Notes: a model not told the origin generated them from the sequence alone. DNA of 64,000 nt from Chromatiales bacterium (GCA_020351875.1 CP070671.1:32011-96010), one strand, 5' to 3'; counted from the first letter of the stretch, positions 44,281 to 54,019 are shown. Numbers and translations: made by a program.

Positions 44281-46025
44281 GCGTCAGCGCCCGCCGGCGT
44301 TTCGTCGTGGGCCGCGTTCGCCGCGATATAGCCGAAAGTCACTGCGTGGCCGAGGGTATGGCCGGCGCCGTAGTAGGCCTCGCGGGACGGGCTGGCAATG
44401 CAGTTTCCCGCACCGTACAGACCGGGAATTGGCTGATCCTGCGTGTCCAGCACGCGCGCCTTCGCATCGATGACCGGCCCGCCGCAGGTGTCCAGCGCGC
44501 CGGCCGCCAGGATGATGGCGTAATAAGGGCCCTCGTCCCGCAGCGGGTGCATTGTAATGTTCGGCGAATCGTTCGCCGGCCAGTCGGTATCGGCACGCAT
44601 CGGCGAGAAGACCGGGTGCCACTCCGTGTCATACGCCGCTTCGCCCCGCCGAAAGTCGTCATCCCGCCCGGCTTGCGCGAAACCGTTGAAACGGGCGACG
44701 GTCGTCGCGAGCTTGTCCGCAAACGCCGGATCGAGTCGCAGCCCGCCGGTCTGGTCGGCGATTTCCGCAAGCCGCGCGTCCAGCTTGTCGGCCAGGTCGG
44801 CGAGACTGTCGCCTGCAATGGCTGGCGCGTCCGCGGGTTTCGACGGAATCGGATACACACCCGCAAAGGCCTCCGCGGTGCGCTGGTCGTAGACCATGAA
44901 CATCAGCTGGTTCGGGAACTCGGCACGCGACGGGTTGTAGACGCTGTGGATCTCGGTCCGGTCGTTGTAATTGCGGTGCTCGTTCACCGCTCGCATCCCG
45001 TAACGGTTCACCTGCAGCATCGAATCGCCCGGCGGATAGAACACGCCCGCACCGAGCACCCGGTTGACCAGGACCTCGTCGAGCACCACCTGTGAACGCC
45101 ATGCGCAGCTCAGGTTACCCAGCCGTGCACCGGCCGCGCCGCCAATGTTGATGAAGTCGCCGGTGGAATCGGGCTTCGCGCAGGCACCCACCAGGGCCGT
45201 GCGCTGGTACTTCGAGATGAATTCGGGATTGTGCACGTAGCCGCCGGTGCCAAAGATCACGGCCTTGCGGGCACCGACAGACAGAATCGCGCCGTCCTTG
45301 TCGGCCTCCACACCCACGACACGTCCGTCGCCGTTGAGGACCACGCGCACCACCCGGTGCCCCGTGAGCACCGGTATGTCGCGCGCGTTGATGGCGGCGT
45401 GCAGCTGCTCCATCAGCAAGGTCCCGAGACCCATCTTTCCTTCGGCATCCACGGGACCCAGGGCCCGGCCCGCGGGGACCTTGTTTTCCGGCACGTTGTC
45501 CAGGTAGTCGGTGGCCGGGCGGTCGAGGGCAAACATTCGCCACTCGGCGAGGTTCAGGGCACCGGCGTCACGCAGCCTGTCCATCGCGGGTGACGCGTTG
45601 TCGTAAAACGCCTCCAGCAGCGAAAACTCACCGGGACTCACGCCCAGTGTCGGACTGTTGACGTCGTAACGCTCCGGATAGGCGAATCGCGCCATGTACC
45701 TGAGGCAATCGTCCCGCAGGTCCTCGATGCCGCGTTCGCGAAGCGTGAAGTTGTCGGGCACCCAGAGCACGCCCGCGGATTTCGCGGCGGTCCCGCCGAC
45801 GGTCGATGCCTTTTCCAGCATCAGCACCGAGTCGCCGTTGTCGCTGGCGATCACGGCGGCGGTGGCAGCGGCGGCGCCACTGCCCACCACGACGATGTCC
45901 ACTGCCTGGTCCCACTGGCGGCCCGGGCTCGCCTGGCACGCACCGAGGGCCCCGGCGCCGAGGGTAGCCGCCGCCGCACCCGTCAGCAGGTCGCGTCGCG
46001 ATACCGGCTTGCTGGAATCACTCAT
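44277..46025 (-). CDS. KstD/fumarate-reductase-type flavoprotein with Tat signal
   Basis: 582 aa from ATG 46025 (GTG 46037 possible). The leader 'VSRRDLLTGAAAATLGAGAL' is a twin-arginine signal followed by 'GAC', a possible lipobox. Then the FAD fold: 'DIVVVGSGAAAATAAVIASD', 'STVGGTAAKSAGVLWVP', and the C-terminal 'IPGLYGAGNCIASPSREAYY' + 'GAGHTLGHAVTFG'. This is the 3-ketosteroid-delta1-dehydrogenase/flavocytochrome group. KstD proteins are normally cytoplasmic; export implies action outside the inner membrane and a quinone or cytochrome acceptor. Confidence 0.87.
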   Translation of the reverse strand: MSDSSKPVSRRDLLTGAAAATLGAGALGACQASPGRQWDQAVDIVVVGSGAAAATAAVIASDNGDSVLMLEKASTVGGTAAKSAGVLWVPDNFTLRERGIEDLRDDCLRYMARFAYPERYDVNSPTLGVSPGEFSLLEAFYDNASPAMDRLRDAGALNLAEWRMFALDRPATDYLDNVPENKVPAGRALGPVDAEGKMGLGTLLMEQLHAAINARDIPVLTGHRVVRVVLNGDGRVVGVEADKDGAILSVGARKAVIFGTGGYVHNPEFISKYQRTALVGACAKPDSTGDFINIGGAAGARLGNLSCAWRSQVVLDEVLVNRVLGAGVFYPPGDSMLQVNRYGMRAVNEHRNYNDRTEIHSVYNPSRAEFPNQLMFMVYDQRTAEAFAGVYPIPSKPADAPAIAGDSLADLADKLDARLAEIADQTGGLRLDPAFADKLATTVARFNGFAQAGRDDDFRRGEAAYDTEWHPVFSPMRADTDWPANDSPNITMHPLRDEGPYYAIILAAGALDTCGGPVIDAKARVLDTQDQPIPGLYGAGNCIASPSREAYYGAGHTLGHAVTFGYIAANAAHDETPAGADA

Positions 46026-46064
46026 GGCGCGTGTCACGAAGACTCGAAGGCAAGGGCGCCGCGC

Positions 46065-47726
46065 TCAGCGCTTCAGTTCGATGCCCGCGGCCTCGCGATC
46101 CCAGCAGTCGGCCGTGATGCCCTCGTCTTTCAGCTTGAACTTCTCCACGCGCTCGCTGGGTGTCTTCGGCAGCGAGTCGCGTATCGCGATGTAGCGCGGA
46201 ATCGCGAAGTAGGCCATGCGCGGCTCGCACCAGCGAATCAGCTCCTCTTCGCTGGCTGTCTGGCCGGGCTTCAGCACTACAACGGCCTTGACCTCTTCCT
46301 CGCCGACATCGGATGGCACGCCGACCACGCAGGATTCCAGCACGGCCTCGTGGGAACTGAGTACACCTTCGACTTCGAAAGACGAAATGTTCTCGCCGCG
46401 ACGCCGGATCGCCTGCTTCTTGCGGTCCACGAAGAAGAAATAACCGTCCTCGTCCATCCGGCCGAGGTCGCCCGTATGGATCCAGTTATTCTTGAACAGC
46501 TCCAGCGTGGCTTCCGGTTTCTTGTAGTACCCGGTGGTACCGACCCACATGCGATCGGAACGGCAGATGAACTCGCCGAGCTTGCCGGGTTCGCATTCGT
46601 TGTCGTCGTCGTCGACGATGCGCACGTCCCAGCCGGTGATCGGCTTGCCGCAGGCGCCAGCCCGGGGTTCGTCGTAGGGACTGGCCAGGCAGACGTAGCA
46701 TTCCGTCATGCCATAGACCTCCAGGATCTTCGTATTGAAACGTTCCTGGAAGGCATGCCACTCGTCCTGCGGTGCTGCTGCGCCCACCATGAGCCGGATC
46801 GGATTGTCGGCGTCCTCTTCCCGGGGCTCCTGTTTCAACAGGATCGGAATGATCCCGCCGATGTAGTTGGCCTCGGTGCACTCCCAGCGACGGCAGTCGT
46901 CCCACAGCCGGCTGGCGGAGAAGCGATCCACGATCACTGCCTTCGCATCGGCGAGGATCGCCGGCCCGATCGTGATGCCCTGCGCGTTGCCGTGGAAGAA
47001 CGGCAGCCCCGTGTAGAGCACGTCGTCCTCGGTGTAACGCGAGTACTTCACCGATTCAGACCAGACCGCGTACCAGTAGTAGTGGCTCATCTCCACACCC
47101 TTCGACACGCCGGTGGTGCCAGAGGTGTACAGGATCGAGGCCATATCGCTGTAGTGAACCTGCGCATCCGGCGTGTCGCCCGACCGGTCCGTCAGCGCCG
47201 CGTAGCTCATCGTCTCGATGCCCTGCCAACTCGGCAAGGCCGGCGCGTCGTCACCCGTCTGGATGAACGCCGTGTGGTTCAGTTTCTTCAGATCGTCCGA
47301 GACTTCGTCCAGGCGGTCCAGGTACTGGGTATCGGCGACCATCGCGACGCAGTCGGACTGGTCGATCTGGTAGTGCAGGCCGTTGCCTTTCAGCGCCACG
47401 TTGATCGGCACCTCGACCGCGCCGATCTTGTTCAGCCCGAACCAGGCATACAGGAACTCGGGGCAATTCGGCAGCATGATGGCCACCTTGTCACCGCGCT
47501 TCACGCCGAGTTCGAGGAAGCCGTTCGCTGCTTTGTTGATCTGCTCGTTGAACTCGGCGAGCGTGATCGGATCGTCACGGAACTGCCAGACCACGTGATC
47601 CGGGTATTGCCTCGCTTTATCCTCGATGATCTTGGTCAGGATACGATCGTGCTGCGAGTACTCCTGCATGTTCCAGGAGTCCCACTTCTTCGCATGTTTT
47701 TCGAATTTGTCGTCCCAGCGACCCAT
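46065..47726 (-). CDS. Class I acyl-CoA ligase (CaiC/FadD-like)
   Basis: 553 aa with GGAGG 8 bases before ATG 47726; first gene of a five-gene operon. Motifs: 'SILYTSGTTGVSKGVEMSHY', 'EVYGMTECYVC', 'NNWIHTGDLGRMDEDGYFFF', and the C-terminal 'KTPSERVEKFKLKDEG' with the catalytic Lys. The 'GRMDEDGYFFFVDRKKQAIR' style is seen in crotonobetaine/steroid-acid ligases. Probably primes the acid that the rest of the operon degrades. Confidence 0.9.
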   Translation of the reverse strand: MGRWDDKFEKHAKKWDSWNMQEYSQHDRILTKIIEDKARQYPDHVVWQFRDDPITLAEFNEQINKAANGFLELGVKRGDKVAIMLPNCPEFLYAWFGLNKIGAVEVPINVALKGNGLHYQIDQSDCVAMVADTQYLDRLDEVSDDLKKLNHTAFIQTGDDAPALPSWQGIETMSYAALTDRSGDTPDAQVHYSDMASILYTSGTTGVSKGVEMSHYYWYAVWSESVKYSRYTEDDVLYTGLPFFHGNAQGITIGPAILADAKAVIVDRFSASRLWDDCRRWECTEANYIGGIIPILLKQEPREEDADNPIRLMVGAAAPQDEWHAFQERFNTKILEVYGMTECYVCLASPYDEPRAGACGKPITGWDVRIVDDDDNECEPGKLGEFICRSDRMWVGTTGYYKKPEATLELFKNNWIHTGDLGRMDEDGYFFFVDRKKQAIRRRGENISSFEVEGVLSSHEAVLESCVVGVPSDVGEEEVKAVVVLKPGQTASEEELIRWCEPRMAYFAIPRYIAIRDSLPKTPSERVEKFKLKDEGITADCWDREAAGIELKR

Positions 47727-47822
47727 GTCACTTACCTCCGCGAATCAGTTGCCCGGCGGGCTTGTCGGACATTTTCTGCTTCCCTCGCTGTCGAAAAGTC
47801 TTGACCAAGTGTTCGAAATAAA

Positions 47823-47852
47823 AGCGCCGGCCGGATGCCTCCGGGCGGCGCT
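47823..47852 (-). terminator. Rho-independent terminator of the TonB-dependent receptor gene
   Basis: Arms AGCGCCGGCCGGA and TCCGGGCGGCGCT (12 of 13 pair) around a TGCC loop. Read on the minus strand it comes 6 bases after the receptor stop and is followed by TTTATTTCG, a U-rich tail. Confidence 0.75.
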
Positions 47853-47858
47853 CGTTGC

Positions 47859-50087
47859 TCAGAACGAGTAGACCACCTCGGCGCCCCACGTGCGCGGCGC
47901 TCGCGGCGCGGCATAGGTCCACAGGGTCGCCACGTCGAAACCGATGCCGTAGCCGTCTTCGTCCGTCAGGTTCCGTCCGTAGACGCTGAACGTCCAGTTC
48001 TCCAGGCCGTAATTCACTGAACCGTCGACCAGGTGTTGGGAGTCATTGGACGTCTGCGGCGAGTTCAGCAGCGTCATCTCGTGCTCGTCGATGTAGTGGT
48101 AGCCGGCGCGAACCCAGGCATTACCCGGTCCGAGTTGCCACTCGTACTCCGCGTTCAGGGCTCCCGTCCACTCGGGAGCCCGACGGAACTCCAGATCAGA
48201 GTTATCCGTTATGACCCCGTCGCCCGTGAGATCAGCGTCGAAGTCGTCATACTCAGCGTCCAGGTAACCGAGGTTCGCGCGCAGCGTCAGCCCGTCGATG
48301 GGATACCAGAGCGCCTCCAGCTCCACCCCCCATACGGTGGCTTCCGCCGCGTTTGCAATCACAGTCTGCTGGCCTGTGCCACCAGCACCCAGGGGTACCG
48401 ATTCGCTGACCTCTTCCTGCTTGTCGTCATAGAGGGAAACAAAGATTGCGCCGTTCAGAGTCAGAGTACGGTCGAACCACTCAGTTTTCGCCCCGAGCTC
48501 GAAGTTGTCGAGGGTTTCCGGATCGTAGGGGTCGATCGCCACAGCCGCTTCGTCCGGCCGGCCAACGAAGCCACCGCTGCGATAGCCGCGGACATAACTC
48601 AGATAGGCCATCGCTTCATCGTTGAAGGTATAGCGCAGCGCCAGTTTAGGAGTGAACTCGTCCCAGTTCTCATGCTGGGTGTCGATGGTTGGCACGCCGG
48701 TGTGCCTGGTCGTCTTGTCGTCCTTGGTCCAGCGCAGACCGGCGGTCAGGGTCCACTGGTCGTTGAAATCCCAGTCGCCCTCGAAGAACAGCGCGTAGGA
48801 GTCAGTCGTCTGCTTGCTGGTTCGTGGGACAGTTACGGGGGCTGGCAACCGGAAGAATGAAAGCGTAGGAACATCAAACCCAAAGCCGATGAAGCTTTCC
48901 AGCTGGATTTCGTATTCCGAGTCCCACCAGTAGGCGCCCACGGTATAGGACAGCGGAAGGTTTTCCTCCTGGCGATTCAGCCGGAGTTCGACACTGGTCT
49001 GGTCGTACTGTTCGGGCCGGTTGGTTTCGAACAGTATCTCCGGTGTCGCATCAAAGTCCTGGAATACGTTTTCGTTGATATCGCGATAGCCAATGATCGC
49101 GTCGACGCTCATGTTGTCGGTCCACTCAAAGTTGCCCTGCAGGATGTAGGTATCGACTTCGAAGTCGGCATCGTTACGGCCCTGCTGCGTGACGTCGTAG
49201 CGATCGCCGCCCAGCGGATCGTCCGTATTGGGCGCGCAGTACCCGAACTCCGTACCCGAAGCGTCTGCAGAATCACAATAGACCTGGCCCGGCTGACCCA
49301 CATAGTTCAGCGGCGGCGTGTCCTGGTCGGTGCGCTCGATGTCGTAGGTGAAATCCAGCGAAAGTCGATCAGTAGCGTTCCACAGGATCCGGGCGCCGAC
49401 CTGGTAGTACTCGATTTCGCCATCTTCACCACCGTTGATCAGGTTGTCAAAGTAACCCTCGTCCTGATTCCGGTAGGAACCAAAGAGCTTGATACCGACT
49501 TCTTCGTTGCCAAAGTTGAAGATGCCATCCGCGTAGGTGGTGTCGTAGTCGCCGGCACCCACCCGCAACTTGCCGCCCAGCTCACCGGTGGGCTTCGTGC
49601 GGTTCAGCTGTATCACGCCACCGATCGCATTGCGACCGAACAGGGTGCCTTGCGGGCCACGCAGCACTTCCATGCGCTCGACGTCGAAGGTCTTGTGAAG
49701 GCCGCCGGAAAGCTTGCCGTGATAAACGCCGTCGATGACCGTGGCCACGGCCGGATCAAAGTTGGATTCCACGTCCGCAACGCCGACACCTCGAATATAG
49801 ACAGCCGCAACGCCACCTGGTCCCTGCGCAGTGTCGTCGATGACGAGGTTAGGCGAAATATCCACCATGTCGCGGATGTCCTGCACAAAACGTCGTTCGA
49901 TTTCCTGTTGAGTCGCGGCGCTCACGGAGATCGCAACGTCCTGGAGTTTCTCTTCCTTCTTACGCGCCAGAACCAGGATCTCTTCGAAGTCACCAGAAGA
50001 CTGGGCAAGCACCCCCGTCGTTGGAGCCAACAAAACCGTCGCAGCAATGCCAACAACTGCAACCGACAGACTACGCACTCTCGTCAT
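47859..50087 (-). CDS. TonB-dependent outer-membrane receptor
   Basis: 742 aa from ATG 50087 with GGGG about 8 bases upstream (ATG 50108 possible). Signal peptide 'SVAVVGIAATVLLAPTTGVL' + 'AQ'. Plug domain: 'DISPNLVIDDTAQGPGGVAA', 'YIRGVGVADVESNFDPAVAT', 'MEVLRGPQGTLFGRNAIGGV'. Long beta-barrel with a final aromatic strand 'WGAEVVYSF'. Likely imports the hydrophobic or bulky substrate degraded by the surrounding genes. Divergent from the catabolic operon at 50261. Confidence 0.93.
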   Translation of the reverse strand: MTRVRSLSVAVVGIAATVLLAPTTGVLAQSSGDFEEILVLARKKEEKLQDVAISVSAATQQEIERRFVQDIRDMVDISPNLVIDDTAQGPGGVAAVYIRGVGVADVESNFDPAVATVIDGVYHGKLSGGLHKTFDVERMEVLRGPQGTLFGRNAIGGVIQLNRTKPTGELGGKLRVGAGDYDTTYADGIFNFGNEEVGIKLFGSYRNQDEGYFDNLINGGEDGEIEYYQVGARILWNATDRLSLDFTYDIERTDQDTPPLNYVGQPGQVYCDSADASGTEFGYCAPNTDDPLGGDRYDVTQQGRNDADFEVDTYILQGNFEWTDNMSVDAIIGYRDINENVFQDFDATPEILFETNRPEQYDQTSVELRLNRQEENLPLSYTVGAYWWDSEYEIQLESFIGFGFDVPTLSFFRLPAPVTVPRTSKQTTDSYALFFEGDWDFNDQWTLTAGLRWTKDDKTTRHTGVPTIDTQHENWDEFTPKLALRYTFNDEAMAYLSYVRGYRSGGFVGRPDEAAVAIDPYDPETLDNFELGAKTEWFDRTLTLNGAIFVSLYDDKQEEVSESVPLGAGGTGQQTVIANAAEATVWGVELEALWYPIDGLTLRANLGYLDAEYDDFDADLTGDGVITDNSDLEFRRAPEWTGALNAEYEWQLGPGNAWVRAGYHYIDEHEMTLLNSPQTSNDSQHLVDGSVNYGLENWTFSVYGRNLTDEDGYGIGFDVATLWTYAAPRAPRTWGAEVVYSF

Positions 50088-50260
50088 GCTCAAGGCCCCC
50101 ACAACCATTGATTAGATCCGGGCTATACCCAGCGTATAAGCTCAACAAACTTGAACTTTATTCAAATCTTTCACAGACTATGTCCCGTGTCAAGTTCAGT
50201 CGCGCCTGCGCCGCGCAACGGTGGTGGGCGTTCAACCTCAATGGATAAGTGGAGTTGCCG
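50088..50260. promoter_or_regulatory. Divergent promoter region, receptor versus catabolic operon
   Basis: 173 bases, AT-rich in the middle. ACTTGAACTTTATTCAAATC around 50150-50170 contains TTGAA and TTCAA as a 5-bp dyad, a possible regulator site. No close match to the 18-bp site at 41574 is seen. Exact -35 and -10 boxes are not clear. Confidence 0.35.
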
Positions 50261-51031
50261 ATGGCCGACATTGAAGTCGAAGTAAAAGGTGAAGTCACCT
50301 GGATACGCATGAACCGGCCCGACCGGATGAACGCCTACGACGCGTCGATGGCCCAGGAGCTGATCGAGGCCGTCGAAGGCGCTTCGGCCAGCGGCGTGAT
50401 CGTGCTGACGGGTACCGGGCGGGCCTTCTGCGCCGGCGGGTTTCTCGCCAACCTGAGCGATCCCGACCCTGCCGAACTTCGCAGCATGTTTTATGGTTCG
50501 CTGAAGCTGGTTGAAGCGATTCGTACGAGCCCGCGACCGGTGATTGCCGCCGTGAACGGCGCGGCAGCCGGCGGCGGCAACGAGCTGGTGGTGGCCTGCG
50601 ACCTCGCGGTGGCTGCTGAGAAGGCCACCTTCGGACAGACCGGCGTGCGCGTGGGCAGCGCACCGGTGCTCGGCGGCACCAATTTCCTGACCATGAACGT
50701 CGGCGAGAAACGCGGCAAGGAAATCGCGTTCATGTGCCGCCGCTACAAGGCCCAACAGGCGCTGGAAATGGGCCTGATCAACGCCGTCGTCCCTGGCGAG
50801 GAACTCGAAGAGGAAGTCACCAAATGGGCGGACGAGCTGCTCTACATGAGCCCGCGTTACCTCGAGATCGCGAAGATCAGTTCCAACTTCTGGTGGAACC
50901 AGGCCCGCGACAGCTACCTGAGCGGGCTCGGCATGCTCGTGCAGGCCATCGGCTCCCACGACATGATCGAGGGCGCGAGCGCCTTCATGGAGAAGCGCCG
51001 GCCACAGTTCGAAGGGCGCAAGCCCAAGTAG
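50261..51031 (+). CDS. Enoyl-CoA hydratase/isomerase family protein
   Basis: 256 aa from ATG 50261 with GGAG 6 bases upstream. 'VTWIRMNRPDRMNAYDASMA', 'VLTGTGRAFCAGGFLANLSD', 'AVNGAAAGGGNELVVACDLA' and 'GVRVGSAPVLGGTNFLTMNV'. The last part resembles DHNA-CoA synthase and cyclic-ketone hydrolases (MenB/BadI-like) rather than simple hydratases, so ring opening is possible. First gene of an eight-gene operon. Confidence 0.88.
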   Translation: MADIEVEVKGEVTWIRMNRPDRMNAYDASMAQELIEAVEGASASGVIVLTGTGRAFCAGGFLANLSDPDPAELRSMFYGSLKLVEAIRTSPRPVIAAVNGAAAGGGNELVVACDLAVAAEKATFGQTGVRVGSAPVLGGTNFLTMNVGEKRGKEIAFMCRRYKAQQALEMGLINAVVPGEELEEEVTKWADELLYMSPRYLEIAKISSNFWWNQARDSYLSGLGMLVQAIGSHDMIEGASAFMEKRRPQFEGRKPK

Positions 51032-51041
51032 CGGAACCCTG

Positions 51042-52175
51042 ATGAACTTCGAGCTGGAGCCTCGCTACCTGGAAATACAGGGGCGCGCCCGCGAACTCGC
51101 GCAGCAGGTCGAGTCGGTTGCCGCCGAAGCCGACGAGTGCAATACGGTGCACCCGGCCGTGCTGGAGGCACTGCGCGCCAGCCGGCTTAGCGAACTGATG
51201 GTGCCGGCGGAATATGGCGGCCGGGACAAGCGTCCGGATCCGCTCGCCATCTGCGTCGTGCGCGAAGCACTGATGGCTACCTCGGCGCACCTCGACTCCC
51301 TGTTCGCACTGCAGGGCATCGGCAGCTACGCCATCACCGTGGGCGGCTCTCAGTCGCAGCGGGAAACCTGGCTGCCGCGCGTCGCCAGTGCCGACGCGCT
51401 CGCGGCGCTGGGGCTGACCGAGCCCGATACTGGCTCGGACCTGAAAGCGATCACCACGAGCATCATCGAGTCCGGTGACGGCCTGGTACTGAACGGCGCA
51501 AAGTCGTGGATCTCCAACGGCGGCGCCGCGGCCTTCTACGTGGTACTCGCGAAGGACCAGCACGACAGTTTCTCGATGGTCCTCGTGCCCGCCGACGCGC
51601 CGGGCGTGTCCGTCACGCCTACGCCCCAGATCATCGCGCCGCACGTGCTGGGCGAAGTGGCCTTCGACAACGTGCAACTGCCGGCCGATGCGTTTCTCGG
51701 GGAAGCGGGCTGCGGCATGGACCTGGTCTTCGGCACTCTCGGCGTGTTCCGGGTCTCCGTTGCCGGCGCATCCGTGGGTCTCGCCCAGGCCGCGCTGGAA
51801 GAAGCGGTTCGCCACACGCGCACGCGCGAGGGCTTCGGCCGCCCGCTCGCGAAACTGGGTCCGGTGGCGCAGATGCTGGCTGACTGCTGGACGGAGATCG
51901 AGCAGGCGCGGTTGCTGACCTACCGCGCGGCATCCATGGCCCGCGAGGATCCCGCCGGGACGCTGCACCATTCGTCCATGGCCAAGCTGGCCGCCAGCGA
52001 AATGGCCGGGCGCGTCGTTGACCGCTGCGTACAGATGATGGGCCGCTTCGGCCTGATTCGTGATTCCAAGATCGAGCGACTGTACCGCCAGGCCCGGCCG
52101 ATGCGCATCTACGAAGGCGCGTCGGAAATCCTGCGCCTGGGGATAGCGCGCGAACTCACCAGGACGGTGCCATGA
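51042..52175 (+). CDS. Acyl-CoA dehydrogenase
   Basis: 377 aa. FAD-binding 'ALGLTEPDTGSDLKAITTSI', 'LNGAKSWISNGGAAAFYVVL', and 'MMGRFGLIRDSKIERLYRQA' followed by 'RIYEGASEILRLGIARELT', where the Glu in YEGAS is the usual catalytic base. Introduces the alpha-beta double bond that the MaoC proteins downstream would hydrate. Ends in a 4-base overlap with the SDR. Confidence 0.92.
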   Translation: MNFELEPRYLEIQGRARELAQQVESVAAEADECNTVHPAVLEALRASRLSELMVPAEYGGRDKRPDPLAICVVREALMATSAHLDSLFALQGIGSYAITVGGSQSQRETWLPRVASADALAALGLTEPDTGSDLKAITTSIIESGDGLVLNGAKSWISNGGAAAFYVVLAKDQHDSFSMVLVPADAPGVSVTPTPQIIAPHVLGEVAFDNVQLPADAFLGEAGCGMDLVFGTLGVFRVSVAGASVGLAQAALEEAVRHTRTREGFGRPLAKLGPVAQMLADCWTEIEQARLLTYRAASMAREDPAGTLHHSSMAKLAASEMAGRVVDRCVQMMGRFGLIRDSKIERLYRQARPMRIYEGASEILRLGIARELTRTVP

Positions 52176-52924
52176 TCGATCTCGAACTCGACGGCAAGGT
52201 GGCCATTGTGACCGGCGCGAGCCGCGGACTCGGGCGCGGGGCGGCCGAGGCCCTCGCGGCGCAGGGGGTGCGCGTGCTCGCCGCGGCCCGCTCGGAGCAA
52301 GACCTGCAGGCACTCGCGCAGAGCGCGCCGGAGCACATCCGGGCGCAGCCCTGCGACATGCTGGACATGGCCGCCCTTGCAGCGCTGCCGGAGCAGGCGG
52401 TCGCAGCCTTTGGGCGGCTCGACATCGTGGTGAACAACGCAGGAATAGCGCCGGCCGGCAAGTTCCTGGAACAGGACCCGGCCGTCTGGGACCAGGTGAT
52501 GACAGTGAACGTCACCGCTCCCGCAACGCTGGCCCGGGCCGCCGGCCGGATACTGGTGAACCAGGGGTCGGGCAAAATCATCAACATCGCGTCCACGTCC
52601 GGCATCCTCGGCAAGGCGGCGCTGGTGGCCTATTCGTCGTCGAAGGGTGCGCTGCTGCAGTTCACCAAGGCACTGGCGGCCGAATGGGGCAAGACCGGCG
52701 TGCAGGTCAACGCGATCGCACCGGGCGCCTTCGAGACCGATGCGCAGTCAGCCGTCCTCGAATCCCCGGACATCCTGAAACGCCGGCTGGGCAAGATACC
52801 GGCCCGGCGCATGGGCCTGGTCGACGAGATGGGCCCGCTGGTCTGCTATCTCGCATCGCCGCAGTCGGACTTCGTGACCGGCAGCGTGTTCGTGATCGAC
52901 GGCGGGGAGTCCTGCAAGCTCTGA
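52172..52924 (+). CDS. SDR family oxidoreductase
   Basis: 250 aa. 'VAIVTGASRGLGRGAAEALA' with Ala-Ala-Arg after strand 2 (favours NADP), 'DIVVNNAGIAPAGKFLEQDP', 'ASTSGILGKAALVAYSSSKG' active site. Overlaps the genes on both sides by 4 and 1 bases. Probably oxidises a hydroxy intermediate of the operon's pathway. Confidence 0.9.
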   Translation: MIDLELDGKVAIVTGASRGLGRGAAEALAAQGVRVLAAARSEQDLQALAQSAPEHIRAQPCDMLDMAALAALPEQAVAAFGRLDIVVNNAGIAPAGKFLEQDPAVWDQVMTVNVTAPATLARAAGRILVNQGSGKIINIASTSGILGKAALVAYSSSKGALLQFTKALAAEWGKTGVQVNAIAPGAFETDAQSAVLESPDILKRRLGKIPARRMGLVDEMGPLVCYLASPQSDFVTGSVFVIDGGESCKL

Positions 52925-53559
52925 TGCCGAACCGAACGGAAATCCAGGCAGATTTCTCGGACACGCCGGGCTCGCCGAGGGGCGAACAACGACGCCGCCG
53001 CATTCTGCAGGCGCTGCACGATTGTGTGATCGACAGCGGCTTCGCGAAAACCACGCTGGCAGACATCGCTCGGGCAGCCGACATGTCGCCCAGCCACCTG
53101 CTGTACTACTTCGACGGCAAGGACGCGATCCTCGAGGACTATTTCGACAGCGTGGCCGCGCGCATCCGCGCGCGTATCGACGGCTTTCGCGACGAACCCG
53201 TGAAACGCCAGGTGGACCTGCTGGCCGATCTGTTTTTCGGCGGCAAGGGCATCACCCGCTCGGAAATCGGCTTCATGCTCGAATGCTTTGGGGCCGCCGT
53301 GCACGACAGCAAGTTGCGCGAGTACAAGACGGAGCTGGACCGGTTCTGCAAAGCCTACCTGCAGGAACTGTTCCGCCAGGCTCCCAATCGAACCGCATCC
53401 GCGAAAGACTGCGCCGAGGTGGCCTATGCGATGTTGATCGGCCTGCGCACCGCGGCCTATTTCGATCAGCGACTCGCGCTGCCGCAGGCACGGCGCCTGT
53501 TCCGCGGCCAGGTGCGCAATCTTGCCCAGGGCGGGCGCACCGCCGCTAAGACCCTATGA
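52924..53559 (+). CDS. TetR family regulator inside the catabolic operon
   Basis: 211 aa; ATG shares one base with the SDR stop and the 3' end overlaps the next gene by 4 bases. HTH: 'GFAKTTLADIARAADMSPSH' then 'LLYYFDGKDAILEDYFDS'. Embedding the repressor in the operon gives feedback control. It is a candidate to bind the paired 18-bp sites at 41574 and 63363 (inference). Confidence 0.88.
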   Translation: MPNRTEIQADFSDTPGSPRGEQRRRRILQALHDCVIDSGFAKTTLADIARAADMSPSHLLYYFDGKDAILEDYFDSVAARIRARIDGFRDEPVKRQVDLLADLFFGGKGITRSEIGFMLECFGAAVHDSKLREYKTELDRFCKAYLQELFRQAPNRTASAKDCAEVAYAMLIGLRTAAYFDQRLALPQARRLFRGQVRNLAQGGRTAAKTL

Positions 53560-54011
53560 GCTCCCTGCTGACCCCAGAGCTGCTGGCCCATATCGGCCGA
53601 TCGGCGCCGCCACACCGGGAGCTGGTGACGCGCCGCGATATCCGCAAGTACGCCATTGCCACCGGCCAGCGGCTGCGCAAGTACCTGGACGGAGACGAAG
53701 CGCCGCCGATGTTTCACGTGGCGCTGTTCTGGCCGGTGGTCGAACGCGACGAAATCGCGCCGGACGGCGTCGCCATCGACTCTTTCCTGCCCGACTTCCC
53801 GCTGAAACGCGCGATGGCCGGTGGCCTGAAGATCGAGTACGCGCGCCCGGTCTTTCCCGGCGACTGGCTCACGGCAACTCGGACCCTGACCGACATCTAC
53901 GAAAAGCAGGGGCGCTCCGGGCCGCTGATCTTTTACGAAGTGGTGATGCAGGTGACGAACGACGCCGGCGACGCCGTGCTGACCGAAACCACGACGCGGA
54001 TCCTGCGCTGA
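53556..54011 (+). CDS. MaoC-like dehydratase subunit (FAS1-type, N-terminal hot-dog)
   Basis: 151 aa. 'LVTRRDIRKYAIATGQRLRK' and 'APPMFHVALFWPVVERDEIA' are typical of the N-terminal domain of hydroxyacyl-ACP dehydratase/mesaconyl-CoA hydratases; 'RAMAGGLKIEYARPVFPGDW' follows. By itself it lacks the hydratase Asp-His motif. It likely pairs with the next gene as a heteromeric hydratase, as ChsH1/ChsH2 do in steroid side-chain breakdown. Confidence 0.85.
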   Translation: MSSLLTPELLAHIGRSAPPHRELVTRRDIRKYAIATGQRLRKYLDGDEAPPMFHVALFWPVVERDEIAPDGVAIDSFLPDFPLKRAMAGGLKIEYARPVFPGDWLTATRTLTDIYEKQGRSGPLIFYEVVMQVTNDAGDAVLTETTTRILR

Positions 54012-54019
54012 GCGTCGCG

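Noticed and set aside
46350-47804. 484-codon plus-strand frame opposite the acyl-CoA ligase
   Set aside because: Antisense shadow; the minus-strand ligase has all family motifs and a ribosome site.
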